Assembly (NCBI GenBank): GCA_043808305.1
Contig: JAZDFB010000028.1
Span: forward strand, 1-64,000
Direction of reading: 5' to 3'
Source: JBBAAP01 sp043808305
Lineage (GTDB): Bacteria > Planctomycetota > MHYJ01 > JACQXL01
Length of the DNA stretch: 64,000 nt
Shown here: positions 18,888 through 27,775 of the stretch, one piece after another
Position numbering within the stretch: position 1 is the first letter of the stretch
Layout of the letters: each line of letters begins with the position of its first letter
Notes under the pieces: generated by a model
Databases searched by the model: none
What the model was told of the DNA's origin: nothing
The model's input: the letters and a program-made list of their open reading frames with translations, nothing else
Position numbers and translations under genes: made by a program

Positions 18888-18927
18888 GGATAACGTGGCA
18901 GTAACTCGTTTACTCGAACTGCCATTA
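18888..18927. repeat. GTGGCAGT palindromic element at the glnA stop codon
   Basis: Arms GTGGCAGTAACTCG and CGAACTGCCAT flank a short centre. On the minus strand the glnA stop codon TAA directly abuts the element edge (TGGCAGT). Members of this family occur at 24980, 25990, 30471, 35370 and 58672. Confidence 0.7.
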
Positions 18928-20430
18928 ACAACAGTGTAGATACCGGTCAATCAGTTCTTTTATTTTCTGGGTCTTGCCGTATAATCTCTGGCTCAGGTTT
19001 TTATCGTCATAGCTTTTAAGTTTTTTGGCTATGCCGTCTATTACTTTGGTCGAGAAGACGTTATCCTTTTCGTAAACCGCCCGGTCGCGGAGCAGGCAGT
19101 CAGCCGATTCCCAGCAGGAGAACGGCAACTGGGGTAGTATTTTCTGGATTTTTTTGAACTCATCGTGGAAGATATTGACATCGACATAGAGCTTGCGGGC
19201 CAGATTCAGAGCGCCGGTCATCTGAAGACCGTGCCGGGCCGCCACGGCCAGTCCGGCCATCAGCAGGTGCACATTAGCCGAGCCGTCCGGACAGCGGAAC
19301 TCCACGGTCTGACTATCGCTTTTGCCCGAAAACTTGGCTTTTTCCTTGGGGTTGGCACTGCGGGCCATATCGCGCTCGTTACGCCAGCCCAGTGGCACCC
19401 GGACCAGCACCGAGCGGTTACGGTCACCCCAGCAAATGTTGGTTGGCGCCTCTTGCTTGGATACCAGCCTCAAGTATGATACCGGCACTGTATTGCCGAA
19501 TGCGGTCAGCGATGAGGCCATTTTTAGGTATCCGGCAATAACCTTATGGGTAATATCGCTCAACTTATTATGGTCCAGCAGCATATTCTTATTATTCTTT
19601 ACCAGCCGGGTATGGATATGCATGCCGCTGCCGGCATGGCCGACCAGAAGTTTTGGGGCAAATGATATTGTTACGCCGTATTTATAGCCGAGCATCCGAA
19701 GCGCCCACTTAGCCAGAACTATTTGGTCCGCCGCATCCTCGATAGCCACATGCAGGAGTTCAATTTCATGCTGTTCCATTTCATATTCAGTGTCGGGGAT
19801 ATGGCCGACCTCGGCGTGGCTGTATTTAATCCGGCAACCCATTGAAGCCATGGCCTGTACGGCCTCAATGCGGAGATTTTCCCACTTGGCAAACGGCGCC
19901 GATGCCTGATAGCCGCGCTGAGCATCGCTGGGATATAGCGGATTCTTATCAGATAAAACATAATATTCCAGCTCGCCCATAGCTTCCATGCCCAGTCCGG
20001 TTGCGGACTTAAGTGATTGATGCGCCAGGGCTACGATGCGCTCAGGCGCGCTGGGCAGGGGGTCGCCCTTGCTGGTGTAATAAGAACAAATAATATCCAC
20101 GGCCGGTATTGTTGAGAACGGATTGACAAAAGCCGTTCGATAACGTGGAATTACATAAAGATCGCTGGATGAAGCATCAATATAAGAGAAAAGCGATGAG
20201 CCGTCAACCCGCTCGCCGGCGGCCAGGATGCTTTCCAGCTGTTTGAGGCCGGTGATGACGAAATTGAGGGTTTTGAGTTTGCCGTCGCCGCCCACATAGC
20301 GGAAATTGAGCATCTCTATTCGGTTATCCCGGATAAACTTTACCAAATCCTGGCGGGTGAATGATTCTTGCGGCTTATTGAGGTAGCGTGCAATTTTATG
20401 TGGTGTTATCGATAAAACATCAGTACTCAT
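18925..20430 (-). CDS. glnA: Glutamine synthetase, type I
   Basis: Makes glutamine from glutamate, ammonia and ATP. 501 residues with the beta-grasp N-domain (VDGSSLFSYIDASSSDLYVIPR), the metal-binding MEAMGELEYYVL, GSGMHIHTRL, the DRNRSVLVRVP nucleotide region and VEFRCPDGSANVHLLMAGLA. I see no clear adenylylation-site NLYDLP motif, so covalent regulation as in enterics is doubtful. It lies upstream of gatE on the same strand, 161 nt of repeats apart; glutamine is the amide donor for GatDE, so co-location makes metabolic sense. Confidence 0.94.
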   Translation of the reverse strand: MSTDVLSITPHKIARYLNKPQESFTRQDLVKFIRDNRIEMLNFRYVGGDGKLKTLNFVITGLKQLESILAAGERVDGSSLFSYIDASSSDLYVIPRYRTAFVNPFSTIPAVDIICSYYTSKGDPLPSAPERIVALAHQSLKSATGLGMEAMGELEYYVLSDKNPLYPSDAQRGYQASAPFAKWENLRIEAVQAMASMGCRIKYSHAEVGHIPDTEYEMEQHEIELLHVAIEDAADQIVLAKWALRMLGYKYGVTISFAPKLLVGHAGSGMHIHTRLVKNNKNMLLDHNKLSDITHKVIAGYLKMASSLTAFGNTVPVSYLRLVSKQEAPTNICWGDRNRSVLVRVPLGWRNERDMARSANPKEKAKFSGKSDSQTVEFRCPDGSANVHLLMAGLAVAARHGLQMTGALNLARKLYVDVNIFHDEFKKIQKILPQLPFSCWESADCLLRDRAVYEKDNVFSTKVIDGIAKKLKSYDDKNLSQRLYGKTQKIKELIDRYLHCC

Positions 20431-20468
20431 AATTTTAATTACCTGTTTATTGTGACATTAAACACTTT

Positions 20469-20496
20469 AATCTATAAAGGATTTCCGGACTGTCAA
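20469..20496 (-). promoter_or_regulatory. Promoter of glnA
   Basis: Minus-strand TTGACA (20496-20491), 16-nt spacer, TAGATT (20474-20469, four of six matches). It gives a leader of about 35 nt before the ATG at 20430. Confidence 0.55.
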
Positions 20497-20569
20497 GGAA
20501 ATCAGAATGCGATACATTAATAAACTTGACTGTAAGAAGATAAATGGTACTCTGACAGTTTGAGCGTAG

Positions 20570-20682
20570 CGAATTATACTTCGGCAGTTGAAGCGAAGCG
20601 ACTTATCCCAAGACCCCTTAGGGTCTATGGATAACGCTCAGAGTTTACCCTGAGTGTAACGAAGGGTCGCTAACAGACGAGC
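20570..20682. repeat. Composite palindromic repeats upstream of the GGDEF gene
   Basis: Contains ACTTCGGCAGTTGAAGCGAA (as at 27822 and 58698), the hairpin AAGACCCCTTAGGGTCT, and GCTCAGAGTTTACCCTGAGTG. The whole gap 20431-20698 holds only the glnA promoter and these elements. Confidence 0.65.
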
Positions 20683-20698
20683 TATAAACTAAATATTT

Positions 20699-21565
20699 AT
20701 GCAAAAGAATTTTATTAAGGCAGTAGATTATTTCCAGATATTTCTGGAAGTCTCTCCGGATATGATTGTAATCAGCGACAACCAGGGCAAGGTCGTCGAA
20801 TGCAGCAATTCCATTGAGCATTTCCTGGGTTATACCAAAAAAGAACTCGTCGGCAAAGCCATATCAGACCTTTATTATAATCCGGTGGACCGGTATAAGC
20901 TTCTGGATACCCTTAAAAAATACGGCAAGGTGATAGACTATGAGACGCGGTTAAAAAACAAGTCCGGCCGGATAATGCCCATAAGCACAAGCATGACTTA
21001 TTTCCGTGACGGAAGCGGGAGGATTATTGGAACACTGGGTATTGCTAAGGATATTCACCGGCGCAAGGAACTGGAGCAGAAGTTAGCCAAAATGGCGATT
21101 ACAGACGGTTTGACCGGACTCTATGACCGGGGGTATTTTAACGTAATGATAAATAAAGCCGTTGAGAAAGCCAATAACACCAAGAATCCGCTCAGCTTGA
21201 TAATGATTGATTTGGATGGGTTTAAGGAGCATAATGACACTAAAGGACATCTTGAGGGCGATAAGGTTCTTCACGAAGTCGGACGGATTGTGCATAAAAT
21301 CATCAGGCCGAAAATCGATACGGCGTTCAGGTACGGCGGCGACGAGTTCGTAATTCTTATTCCGGGGCAATATGAGGATGCGGCTATGCGCTCAGCCGAG
21401 AAAATACGCCGGGATATTGAGCATGCATTCAAGAAACAGATTACGGCCAGCATCGGCGTCAGCCGCCTGCGTCCTTATCAGAGCAGTTATTCATTGATAA
21501 AATCTGCTGATGAAGCGATGTATCGTTCCAAGAAATACGGCGGGAACAGGGTCTCTATAGGTTAA
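20699..21565 (+). CDS. PAS-GGDEF diguanylate cyclase
   Basis: Predicted to make cyclic di-GMP. 288 residues: a PAS domain (about 10-118, DYFQIFLEVSPDMIVISDNQGKVVECS, ending in the PAC-like GTLGIAKDIHRRKELE) joined by a short helix to a GGDEF domain (125-286) with ITDGLTGLYDRGYF, DLDGFKEHNDTKGHLEGD and the intact active site YGGDEF at about 213. No RxxD inhibitory site precedes the motif. There is no membrane segment, so the enzyme is cytoplasmic and senses an internal signal. No ribosome site is evident at ATG 20699. Confidence 0.9.
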   Translation: MQKNFIKAVDYFQIFLEVSPDMIVISDNQGKVVECSNSIEHFLGYTKKELVGKAISDLYYNPVDRYKLLDTLKKYGKVIDYETRLKNKSGRIMPISTSMTYFRDGSGRIIGTLGIAKDIHRRKELEQKLAKMAITDGLTGLYDRGYFNVMINKAVEKANNTKNPLSLIMIDLDGFKEHNDTKGHLEGDKVLHEVGRIVHKIIRPKIDTAFRYGGDEFVILIPGQYEDAAMRSAEKIRRDIEHAFKKQITASIGVSRLRPYQSSYSLIKSADEAMYRSKKYGGNRVSIG

Positions 21566-21624
21566 TGCGGAATGATGGATTTTTTTAATTCCTGATCACG
21601 AAATCAACATTCCGAATTTATAAG

Positions 21625-22227
21625 ATGTTTGATTATTTTGTAGGGCAGATAAAGAGCAAGAATCCGGCGGCGGCGGTGCTAGAAGTTAACGGCATTGCAT
21701 TCAAGTTAATGATACCGTTATCAACTTATGAAGTATTGCCGGCATCGGGTCAGGTGAAACTATTTTCTCATCTGGCGATATCGGGCGGAATGGGCGCGAC
21801 CGAAATAGGGCTTTACGGTTTTTCCACCGGCGACGAGCGCCAGCTGTTCCAATTGCTGATGATGGTCACCCGGGTCGGACCGTCAATGGCATTGCGCATC
21901 GTTTCAGGCGCGTCGGTTCAGCAGACTTGCCGGGCGATTATGTCGGATGACGTTAAATTCTTGGCCAGGATTAAAGGCGTTGGAGAGAAAACAGCACAAC
22001 GCATTATCATGGAACTGAAAGAGACTGTCAGCACCAGGCTGCCTATGGGCCAGGATACTTTTGCGCCGTCCACTGACCAGTCTGCGGCGGCTGATGCTAT
22101 ACTGGCAATGGTTTCTTTGGGTTACCAGCGCATTACTGCTGAAAAGAATGTTAAGGATGCGATAAAACTGCTTGGGCCAAAGTCATCCACTGAAGAGATA
22201 GTCAGAAAGGCATTATCGCAGATATAG
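21625..22227 (+). CDS. ruvA: Holliday junction branch migration protein RuvA
   Basis: Binds four-way junctions and loads the RuvB motor. 200 residues: N-terminal OB domain (MFDYFVGQIKSKNPAAAVLEV), tandem helix-hairpin-helix region (RVGPSMALRIVSG, FLARIKGVGEKTAQRIIMELKE) and the C-terminal RuvB-binding domain (AADAILAMVSLGYQRITAEKNV). Length is typical. ruvB and ruvC are not adjacent. The TPR lipoprotein begins 2 nt after its stop. Confidence 0.95.
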   Translation: MFDYFVGQIKSKNPAAAVLEVNGIAFKLMIPLSTYEVLPASGQVKLFSHLAISGGMGATEIGLYGFSTGDERQLFQLLMMVTRVGPSMALRIVSGASVQQTCRAIMSDDVKFLARIKGVGEKTAQRIIMELKETVSTRLPMGQDTFAPSTDQSAAADAILAMVSLGYQRITAEKNVKDAIKLLGPKSSTEEIVRKALSQI

Positions 22228-22229
22228 AT

Positions 22230-22871
22230 ATGAAAAAAACGCTGTTCTACATTATGGGTTTGTTGATATTGGTATATTGCGGTTGCTCCAGCACTTCGGA
22301 TACGGATTTGGAAGGGTTCAAAGCCGAAGATTATTATGATCTGGGGTTAAGCTGGCTGAAAAACAAGAAACCCCAGAGCGCCGAGGTGGTTTTTCGCAAA
22401 GCTATTGCTCTTAAGCCGGATTATGCCGACGCATATATCAAGCTGGGATTTACATATTATTACCTTTACGAGCAGTATTTGGCATCGTCCGAATACAAGA
22501 ACGATGCTCCCAAGTATTATAACCTATCATATAATTGTTTAAAGGAAGGGCTGAAACTTAAGCCCGATGACCCGGAATGTTACACCGGCATGGGTCGGTT
22601 GGAATTCGCGGGCGGGCGATACGAAAAAGCAGTTGATTATCTGCTTAAAGCCCGTGACAATAACCCGATTGAAAACTTTGATGTTGAAGCCACCATCTGC
22701 TATGAGCTGGGGCGGTGTTATATTGAAATGGGCAAGTATGCCGAAGCTCTTAAAGAATATCAGAATTATCTTGATGTTGTGCCGCTGAGTGAGGATCAGG
22801 GAGGTGTTAAAGCGGCCATGAAATACCTGGAAGAACAGCTCTCTAAAGAGCCAATGCAGAAGAAAGAGTAG
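22230..22871 (+). CDS. TPR lipoprotein
   Basis: 213 residues with a lipoprotein signal (LFYIMGLLILVYCGC, acylated Cys near residue 18) and four or five TPR units (YYDLGLSWLKNKKPQSAEVVF, DAYIKLGFTYYYLY, ECYTGMGRLEFAGGRYEKAV, CYELGRCYIEMGKYAEALKEY). TPRs bind partner proteins; no specific role can be assigned. It sits between ruvA and hrb, 2 and 7 nt away. Confidence 0.82.
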   Translation: MKKTLFYIMGLLILVYCGCSSTSDTDLEGFKAEDYYDLGLSWLKNKKPQSAEVVFRKAIALKPDYADAYIKLGFTYYYLYEQYLASSEYKNDAPKYYNLSYNCLKEGLKLKPDDPECYTGMGRLEFAGGRYEKAVDYLLKARDNNPIENFDVEATICYELGRCYIEMGKYAEALKEYQNYLDVVPLSEDQGGVKAAMKYLEEQLSKEPMQKKE

Positions 22872-22878
22872 TTAGCTG

Positions 22879-23571
22879 ATGAATCCTAAAACATTCCATA
22901 AAATAAGTTACGGTTTATACTTGGTGTGTTCGGTCAAGAGCGACAAAATCAACGGGCAGATTGCCAATACCGTATTTCAGATTACTTCCGAACCGCCGAC
23001 CATAGCCGTGAGTATTAATAAGAATAACCTGACCCATGAATTCATTACGGATAGCAGGGTATTCACCGTTCTGATATTGCCGCAGGACACGCCCATGAAT
23101 GTCATCGGCACGTTTGGATTCAAAAGCGGCCGAGACACGAACAAATTCGATGGCCTCAAATACAGGCCCGGCAAAACCGGCGCACCAGTGCTTGAGCAGT
23201 ATTCTATCGGTTACCTCGAATGCGAGGTCATCAACAGCATCGACGTGGTTACCCATACCATAGTCATCGGCCGGGTGGTAGAAGCCGAAATTACCGGTGA
23301 CGGAGAACCGATGACCTACGATTATTACCATAAAATAAAACGCGGAACGGCCCCGGCTTCCGCGCCGACATATATAAAAGAGCAAAAAACAGAAAGTAAT
23401 AGCAAGATGAAAAAGTATAAATGTTCCGTATGCGGTTACATCTATGAACCCGAAAAGGGCGACCCGGAATCGGGCATAAAGCCGGGCACTTCTTTCGAAG
23501 ATATTCCTGATGATTGGGTTTGTCCGCTCTGCGGTGTAGGCAAGGATAAATTTGATACATTGGCTGTTTGA
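22879..23571 (+). CDS. hrb: High-molecular-weight rubredoxin (flavin reductase-rubredoxin fusion)
   Basis: 230 residues: an FMN-binding flavin reductase-like domain (1-160, KISYGLYLVCSVKSDKINGQ, NKNNLTHEFI) fused to a C-terminal rubredoxin (about 178-230) with CSVCGYIYEP and CPLCGVGKDKF. In acetogens such as Moorella, Hrb passes electrons from NAD(P)H to a flavodiiron protein that reduces O2 or NO. The flavodiiron gene follows 177 nt later, supporting that pairing. The gap between them is filled by repeats. Confidence 0.88.
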   Translation: MNPKTFHKISYGLYLVCSVKSDKINGQIANTVFQITSEPPTIAVSINKNNLTHEFITDSRVFTVLILPQDTPMNVIGTFGFKSGRDTNKFDGLKYRPGKTGAPVLEQYSIGYLECEVINSIDVVTHTIVIGRVVEAEITGDGEPMTYDYYHKIKRGTAPASAPTYIKEQKTESNSKMKKYKCSVCGYIYEPEKGDPESGIKPGTSFEDIPDDWVCPLCGVGKDKFDTLAV

Positions 23572-23572
23572 A

Positions 23573-23735
23573 CCTGCCTGCCGGTAGGCAGGCGTAGTGA
23601 TTTACAGCCAAGTATAGTTGGCAGTCCATCGGCTGTTAACGACAAAGGAGTGTTACAGCCGAGGATACCCAGCAGTAATTCACTACGTTCAAACTGCTGG
23701 AGTATAATTAGTTACCGCTCAAGCTGCCAGACTAG
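23573..23735. repeat. Palindromic repeat cluster between hrb and fprA
   Basis: Begins with CCTGCCTGCCGGTAGGCAGG (a perfect hairpin), then CAGCCAAGTATAGTTGGCAG, CAGCCGAGGATACCCAGCAG and related half-palindromes ending near the fprA ribosome site (AGGAG, about 23734). No gene is supported here. Confidence 0.65.
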
Positions 23736-23748
23736 GAGATAAAGTAAC

Positions 23749-24927
23749 ATGAAAATAAGAGAACTGAAAAAGGATATTTTTACAGTCGGCGCGATAGATT
23801 GGGATCGCCGTCTTTTTGACGAACTGATTCCTCTGCCGGATGGTACCAGCTACAACAGTTATCTGATAAAGGGGTCCATCAAGACCGCGTTGATAGACTC
23901 GGTTGACCCGGCCAAGCGCGAAGTGTTGATGGAAAACCTGAAAGAGTTGGGCGTGTCCGGCATCGATTATGTTATTGCTCATCACGCCGAGCAGGACCAT
24001 TCCGGAGCTATACCGGACGTTTTGGCCGCTTATCCGATGGCCAAGTGCGTGTGTACACCGAAGTGCAAGGAAATGCTTAAGGATTTACTTTTGATACCGG
24101 ATAACAGGTTTATCGAGGTCAAAGACCGAGAGACGATATCTCTGGGCAACCGGACGCTGGAATTCATCTATACGCCTTGGGTGCACTGGCCGGAAACGAT
24201 GGTTACGTTCCTTAAGGAAGAGCAGATACTCTTTTCGTGCGATTTCTTCGGATCGCACATAGCTACCAGCGACCTTTATGCCACCGACGAACCGCGCGTA
24301 TACGAAGCTGCCAAACGTTATTACGCCGAGATAATGATGCCGTTCCGTAACCTGATCCAAAAGCATATAGAAAAAGTCAAGGCATTAGGCGTCAAGCTTA
24401 TAGCCCCCAGCCACGGACCGGTATACAACCGCCCGGAATTTATTATCAATGCTTATGCCGATTGGACATCGGACAAAGTCAAAAACGAAGTAGTTATTGC
24501 CTACGTCTCAATGCATGGCAGCACCAAACGGATGATAGAATATTTTATTAACGGTTTGATGAAGAAGGATATTACCATAAAGCCGTTCAACCTGCCCAAG
24601 ACCGATATCGGCCAGCTCGCAATCGCGTTGGTAGATGCGGCGACCATTATTATTGGGACTCCGACTGTGCTGGTTGGTCCGCACCCGGCGGCGGTTTATG
24701 CGACCTCCCTGGCCAATGCCTTGCGGCCCAAGGCGCGTTTTGCGTCTATTATCGGCTCTTATGGCTGGGCCGGCAAGGTGCCGGAGGTAATTACATCGAT
24801 GTTGCCGAACCTTAAGGTCGAGGTTATCCCGCCGGTATTTGCCAAAGGCTATCCTAAAGCCGAAGACTACAAAGCGCTAGACAGGCTTATCGATGATATC
24901 GTGGAGAAACACCGAACTATACAGTAA
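23749..24927 (+). CDS. fprA: A-type flavoprotein (flavodiiron O2/NO reductase)
   Basis: 392 residues: a metallo-beta-lactamase-like domain with all diiron ligands visible (HHAEQDH, VHWPETM, CDFFGSH, SHGP) and a C-terminal flavodoxin domain (about 252-390, VIAYVSMHGSTKRMIEYF and GTPTVLVGPHP). Flavodiiron proteins reduce O2 to water or NO to N2O and protect anaerobes. There is no fused rubredoxin; the neighbouring Hrb likely donates electrons. Ribosome site AGGAG lies about 9 nt before the ATG. Confidence 0.93.
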   Translation: MKIRELKKDIFTVGAIDWDRRLFDELIPLPDGTSYNSYLIKGSIKTALIDSVDPAKREVLMENLKELGVSGIDYVIAHHAEQDHSGAIPDVLAAYPMAKCVCTPKCKEMLKDLLLIPDNRFIEVKDRETISLGNRTLEFIYTPWVHWPETMVTFLKEEQILFSCDFFGSHIATSDLYATDEPRVYEAAKRYYAEIMMPFRNLIQKHIEKVKALGVKLIAPSHGPVYNRPEFIINAYADWTSDKVKNEVVIAYVSMHGSTKRMIEYFINGLMKKDITIKPFNLPKTDIGQLAIALVDAATIIIGTPTVLVGPHPAAVYATSLANALRPKARFASIIGSYGWAGKVPEVITSMLPNLKVEVIPPVFAKGYPKAEDYKALDRLIDDIVEKHRTIQ

Positions 24928-24939
24928 AGGAAATATCTG

Positions 24940-25992
24940 ATGAAAAACAGATTTTTTTGGACGTTTCTGATCGCCGGGTTAGTGGCAGTTCGAGTAAAGC
25001 GAGTTTACTGCCACGTTATCCTAATGAGCATAGCTCTATTGGGGTTAGCAGCAACTATTGCCGTGCCCTTTGCTTTAACCGAGAATAAAGCGCCGGAAAA
25101 GAAATCCCGGCTAGAACTTGAGCGCACCCTAACCGGGCATAAGGATTCAGTATTGACCGTGGCATTCAGTCCGGACGGCAAGAAGATTGCCTCGTCTGGA
25201 GATGACAAGACCGTAAAAATATGGAATGCGTCAAACGGTGATGAATTGTATAGTCTTGAAGGCCATAGCGCTCCTGTCTGGTCCGTGGCATACAGCCCGA
25301 ACGGCAAATTGGTTGCATCAGGCTCAGACGAAGGTTTAATAAAACTATGGAATCCGATAAGCGGGGAAGAGGTCAGGACCATTGACGCCCCAGCCGCCAT
25401 CTGGGATGTTACCTTCAGTCCGGACGGCAAGATGCTTGCTTCGGGTAACGATAACGCCCGTGCCAGCCTTTGGGATGTCGCCACCGGGAAAGAAATCAAA
25501 TCTTTGGCGGGTCATCGGGCCCAGGTATTTGTTGTGGCATTCAGCCCGGACGGGAACATACTCGCCACCGGAGCGCATGACAATAAGATTATTCTCTGGG
25601 ACGTGGCTACCGGCAAGATGATTCGCACCCTGGAAGGGCATACGCACCTGATTTTCTCACTGTCATTCAGCCCGGACGGCAAAACTCTTGCTTCAGGCAG
25701 TTTTGATAATACCATCAGGCTCTGGGATATGTCAACCGGCGTTCCGTTAAACACCCTAAAAGGGCATACGCAATGGGTGCGCACGGCTGTTTACAGCCCG
25801 AACGGGAAAATAATCGCCTCCGGTGCCCAGGACAATACCATCAGGCTATGGGATGCGTCCACCGGCGTGGAGTTAGAGTGTCTCGTGGCGCATAATAGCT
25901 GGGTTCATGCCCTGGCATTCAGCCCGGACGGCAAATTACTGGCATCGGGCAGCCCTGATAGGACTGTTAAAATCTGGAAGGTTAAATATTAG
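24940..25992 (+). CDS. Exported WD40 beta-propeller protein with repeat-derived N-terminus
   Basis: 350 residues. Seven WD40 repeats from about residue 63 (units GHKDSVLTVAFSPDGKKIAS ... VKIWN), each ending in Trp-Asp or a variant, so a complete propeller. The N-terminus is odd: after MKNRFFWTFLIAGL a repeat element (24980-25047) is translated in frame as AVRVKRVYCHV and then a hydrophobic stretch ILMSIALLGLAATIAVPFAL. The original signal peptide was probably split by the element, whose own residues keep it hydrophobic. The stop codon is made by a second copy of the same element. It follows fprA by 12 nt. Such propellers are protein-binding scaffolds. Confidence 0.85.
   Translation: MKNRFFWTFLIAGLVAVRVKRVYCHVILMSIALLGLAATIAVPFALTENKAPEKKSRLELERTLTGHKDSVLTVAFSPDGKKIASSGDDKTVKIWNASNGDELYSLEGHSAPVWSVAYSPNGKLVASGSDEGLIKLWNPISGEEVRTIDAPAAIWDVTFSPDGKMLASGNDNARASLWDVATGKEIKSLAGHRAQVFVVAFSPDGNILATGAHDNKIILWDVATGKMIRTLEGHTHLIFSLSFSPDGKTLASGSFDNTIRLWDMSTGVPLNTLKGHTQWVRTAVYSPNGKIIASGAQDNTIRLWDASTGVELECLVAHNSWVHALAFSPDGKLLASGSPDRTVKIWKVKY
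24980..25047 (+). repeat. GTGGCAGT element inside the WD40 gene signal region
   Basis: Inverted arms GTGGCAGT (24982-24989) and ACTGCCAC (25006-25013) around TCGAGTAAAGCGAGTT, followed by GTTATCCTAATGAGCATAGC and TCTATTGGGGTTA. The copy at 25990-26055 has the same order and orientation, so the two form direct repeats about 1 kb apart. Confidence 0.8.
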
Positions 25993-26055
25993 TGGCAGTA
26001 GGAACGGAGTGACGTACTGCCACTTATCCCAATGAGCGTAGCTCTATTGGGGTTA
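25990..26055 (+). repeat. GTGGCAGT element at the WD40 gene stop codon
   Basis: TAGTGGCAGTAGGAACGGAG, then GACGTACTGCCACTTATCCC and AATGAGCGTAGCTCTATTGG. The TAG stop codon of the WD40 gene is the first three bases of the element. Confidence 0.8.
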
Positions 26056-26097
26056 GGGACTAATATCTTATCCGGCCGTGATAGTGGTGATAATTGT

Positions 26098-26436
26098 TTA
26101 TGCTTCCTTAAACTTGAAGATAAAGAATACCGCCGCGATTATCAGCAGGAATCCCACAATGTAATTCCACTTCAGCGGTTCTTTAAGATAGAATATCGAA
26201 AATACGCAGAATATTATCAGTGTAATTACTTCCTGTATCGTTTTTAGCTGGGCGGTGGTCATGGTTGCCGAGCCGATCCGGTTGGCCGGAACCTGGAAAC
26301 AATACTCGATGAAAGCTATCAGCCAGCTGACTAAGATTACCAGCATCAGCGGAGCGCTTTTGTATTTGAGATGTCCGTACCAGGCAAAGGTCATGAATAC
26401 GTTAGCGATTGTTAAAAGGATTATCGGATAAAACAT
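26098..26436 (-). CDS. DUF486 / DMT-like small membrane protein
   Basis: 112 residues with four predicted transmembrane helices (MFYPIILLTIANVFMTFAWYG, MLVILVSWLIAFIEYCFQVP, TIQEVITLIIFCVFSIFYL, YIVGFLLIIAAVFFIF). It matches the DUF486 (COG3169) family, related to small multidrug-resistance type transporters but without a proven substrate. Its ATG is 3 nt after the serS stop, so it is translated from the serS transcript. Confidence 0.85.
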   Translation of the reverse strand: MFYPIILLTIANVFMTFAWYGHLKYKSAPLMLVILVSWLIAFIEYCFQVPANRIGSATMTTAQLKTIQEVITLIIFCVFSIFYLKEPLKWNYIVGFLLIIAAVFFIFKFKEA

Positions 26437-26439
26437 ATC

Positions 26440-27729
26440 TTATTCCATGTACGGCTTAAGTGCCTCTGGTATCTCAATTGTCCCGTCCGGTTTCTGGAAT
26501 GTTTCCAACAGACAGATAACGGTGCGGGGCAGGGCTACGCCGGAGCCATTTAGAGTATGGACAAACCTGAGTTTGCCGTCTTTATCCCTGAATTTAATAT
26601 TGGCACGCCGCGCCTGAAAATCGGTAAAGTTGCCGCAGGACGACACCTCCAGATACTGGTTCATCCCGGGCGCCCAGGCCTCGATGTCATAAGTCTTGGC
26701 GGCAGAAAAACTCATCTCGCCGGTGCTCAGCTTGATTACCCGGTATTCCAACCCCAGCGCCTGTAGAACTTCCTCGGCGTTGACTACCAGTTTTTCCAGT
26801 TCGTCAAACGACGTATCCGGATGGACATATTTGACCATCTCCACCTTATCGAACTGGTGCACCCGGGTAATGCCGCGGGTTTCCTTACCGTAGGAACCGG
26901 CCTCGCGCCGAAAGCAGGGTGTGTATGCCACATAATAGACCGGCAGTTTATCCGCATCTATGATATTGTCGCGCCAGATATTGGTCAACGGCACTTCGGC
27001 CGTGGGAATCAGGAACATATTGTCATCTGGGTTGTGTTCGCGGAGCGCCATCCCGTCGTAACGGGACTTGATGGCGTACATATCTTGCTCCAGCTTGGGT
27101 AACTGACCGGTGGCGAACATTGACGCGCGGTTAACCATAAACGGAGGCGATACCTCCTGATAACCGTGCTTGGCGGTATGCAAATCAATCATAAAATTAA
27201 TAAGCGCCCGTTCCAGCCTGGCGCCCATACCCATAAACAGGATGAACCCTGAACCGCTCATTTTGGTCGCTTTATCTTGTGCCAGGATGCCCAGCTTTTC
27301 CCCAATTTCCCAGTGCGGTTTGGGCGTGAATGAGAACTCCTTGCGCTTGCCCCAACGGCGTATTTCAAGGTTGGACTCGGCTCCCATACCTACCGGCACG
27401 TCCGCAGCCGGTACGTTAGGTATCCAGGGAAGCAGGGTTGACAGTTCTGCCTCTACGGCTGTCAGCTCGGTTTCCAGATGTTTAATGTCGTTACCGACAG
27501 ATTTCATCCGGCTGATGATGTCATCAGCTTTTTGGCCGGCCTTTTTAAGTTTGGCCACTTCTTCTGATGCCTTATTGCGTTCTGACTGGAGCGTGTTCAG
27601 GCGGGTAACCGCCTCACGCCGTTTAGCGTCAAGCTCAAGCACCTTGTTAATATCTACTTTACTGTCCTTATTCTTGACCGTAGCTTTGACGACATCCGGA
27701 TTCTTGCGGATGAATTCTATGTCTAACAT
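26440..27729 (-). CDS. serS: Seryl-tRNA synthetase
   Basis: 429 residues, the normal size. The N-terminal coiled-coil tRNA-binding arm (about 30-100, RREAVTRLNTLQSERNKASEEVAKLKKAG) is followed by the class II core with the motif 2 loop FRREAGSYGKETRGITRVHQF and motif 3 region LNGSGVALPRTVICLLETFQ. LEVSSCGNFTDFQARR is characteristic of SerRS. No ribosome site is visible before the ATG. The DUF486 gene follows 3 nt later. Confidence 0.96.
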   Translation of the reverse strand: MLDIEFIRKNPDVVKATVKNKDSKVDINKVLELDAKRREAVTRLNTLQSERNKASEEVAKLKKAGQKADDIISRMKSVGNDIKHLETELTAVEAELSTLLPWIPNVPAADVPVGMGAESNLEIRRWGKRKEFSFTPKPHWEIGEKLGILAQDKATKMSGSGFILFMGMGARLERALINFMIDLHTAKHGYQEVSPPFMVNRASMFATGQLPKLEQDMYAIKSRYDGMALREHNPDDNMFLIPTAEVPLTNIWRDNIIDADKLPVYYVAYTPCFRREAGSYGKETRGITRVHQFDKVEMVKYVHPDTSFDELEKLVVNAEEVLQALGLEYRVIKLSTGEMSFSAAKTYDIEAWAPGMNQYLEVSSCGNFTDFQARRANIKFRDKDGKLRFVHTLNGSGVALPRTVICLLETFQKPDGTIEIPEALKPYME

Positions 27730-27775
27730 ATAATAATATTATCGGCTTTACTCAGCGGTTACTATAGTCGGCTGC

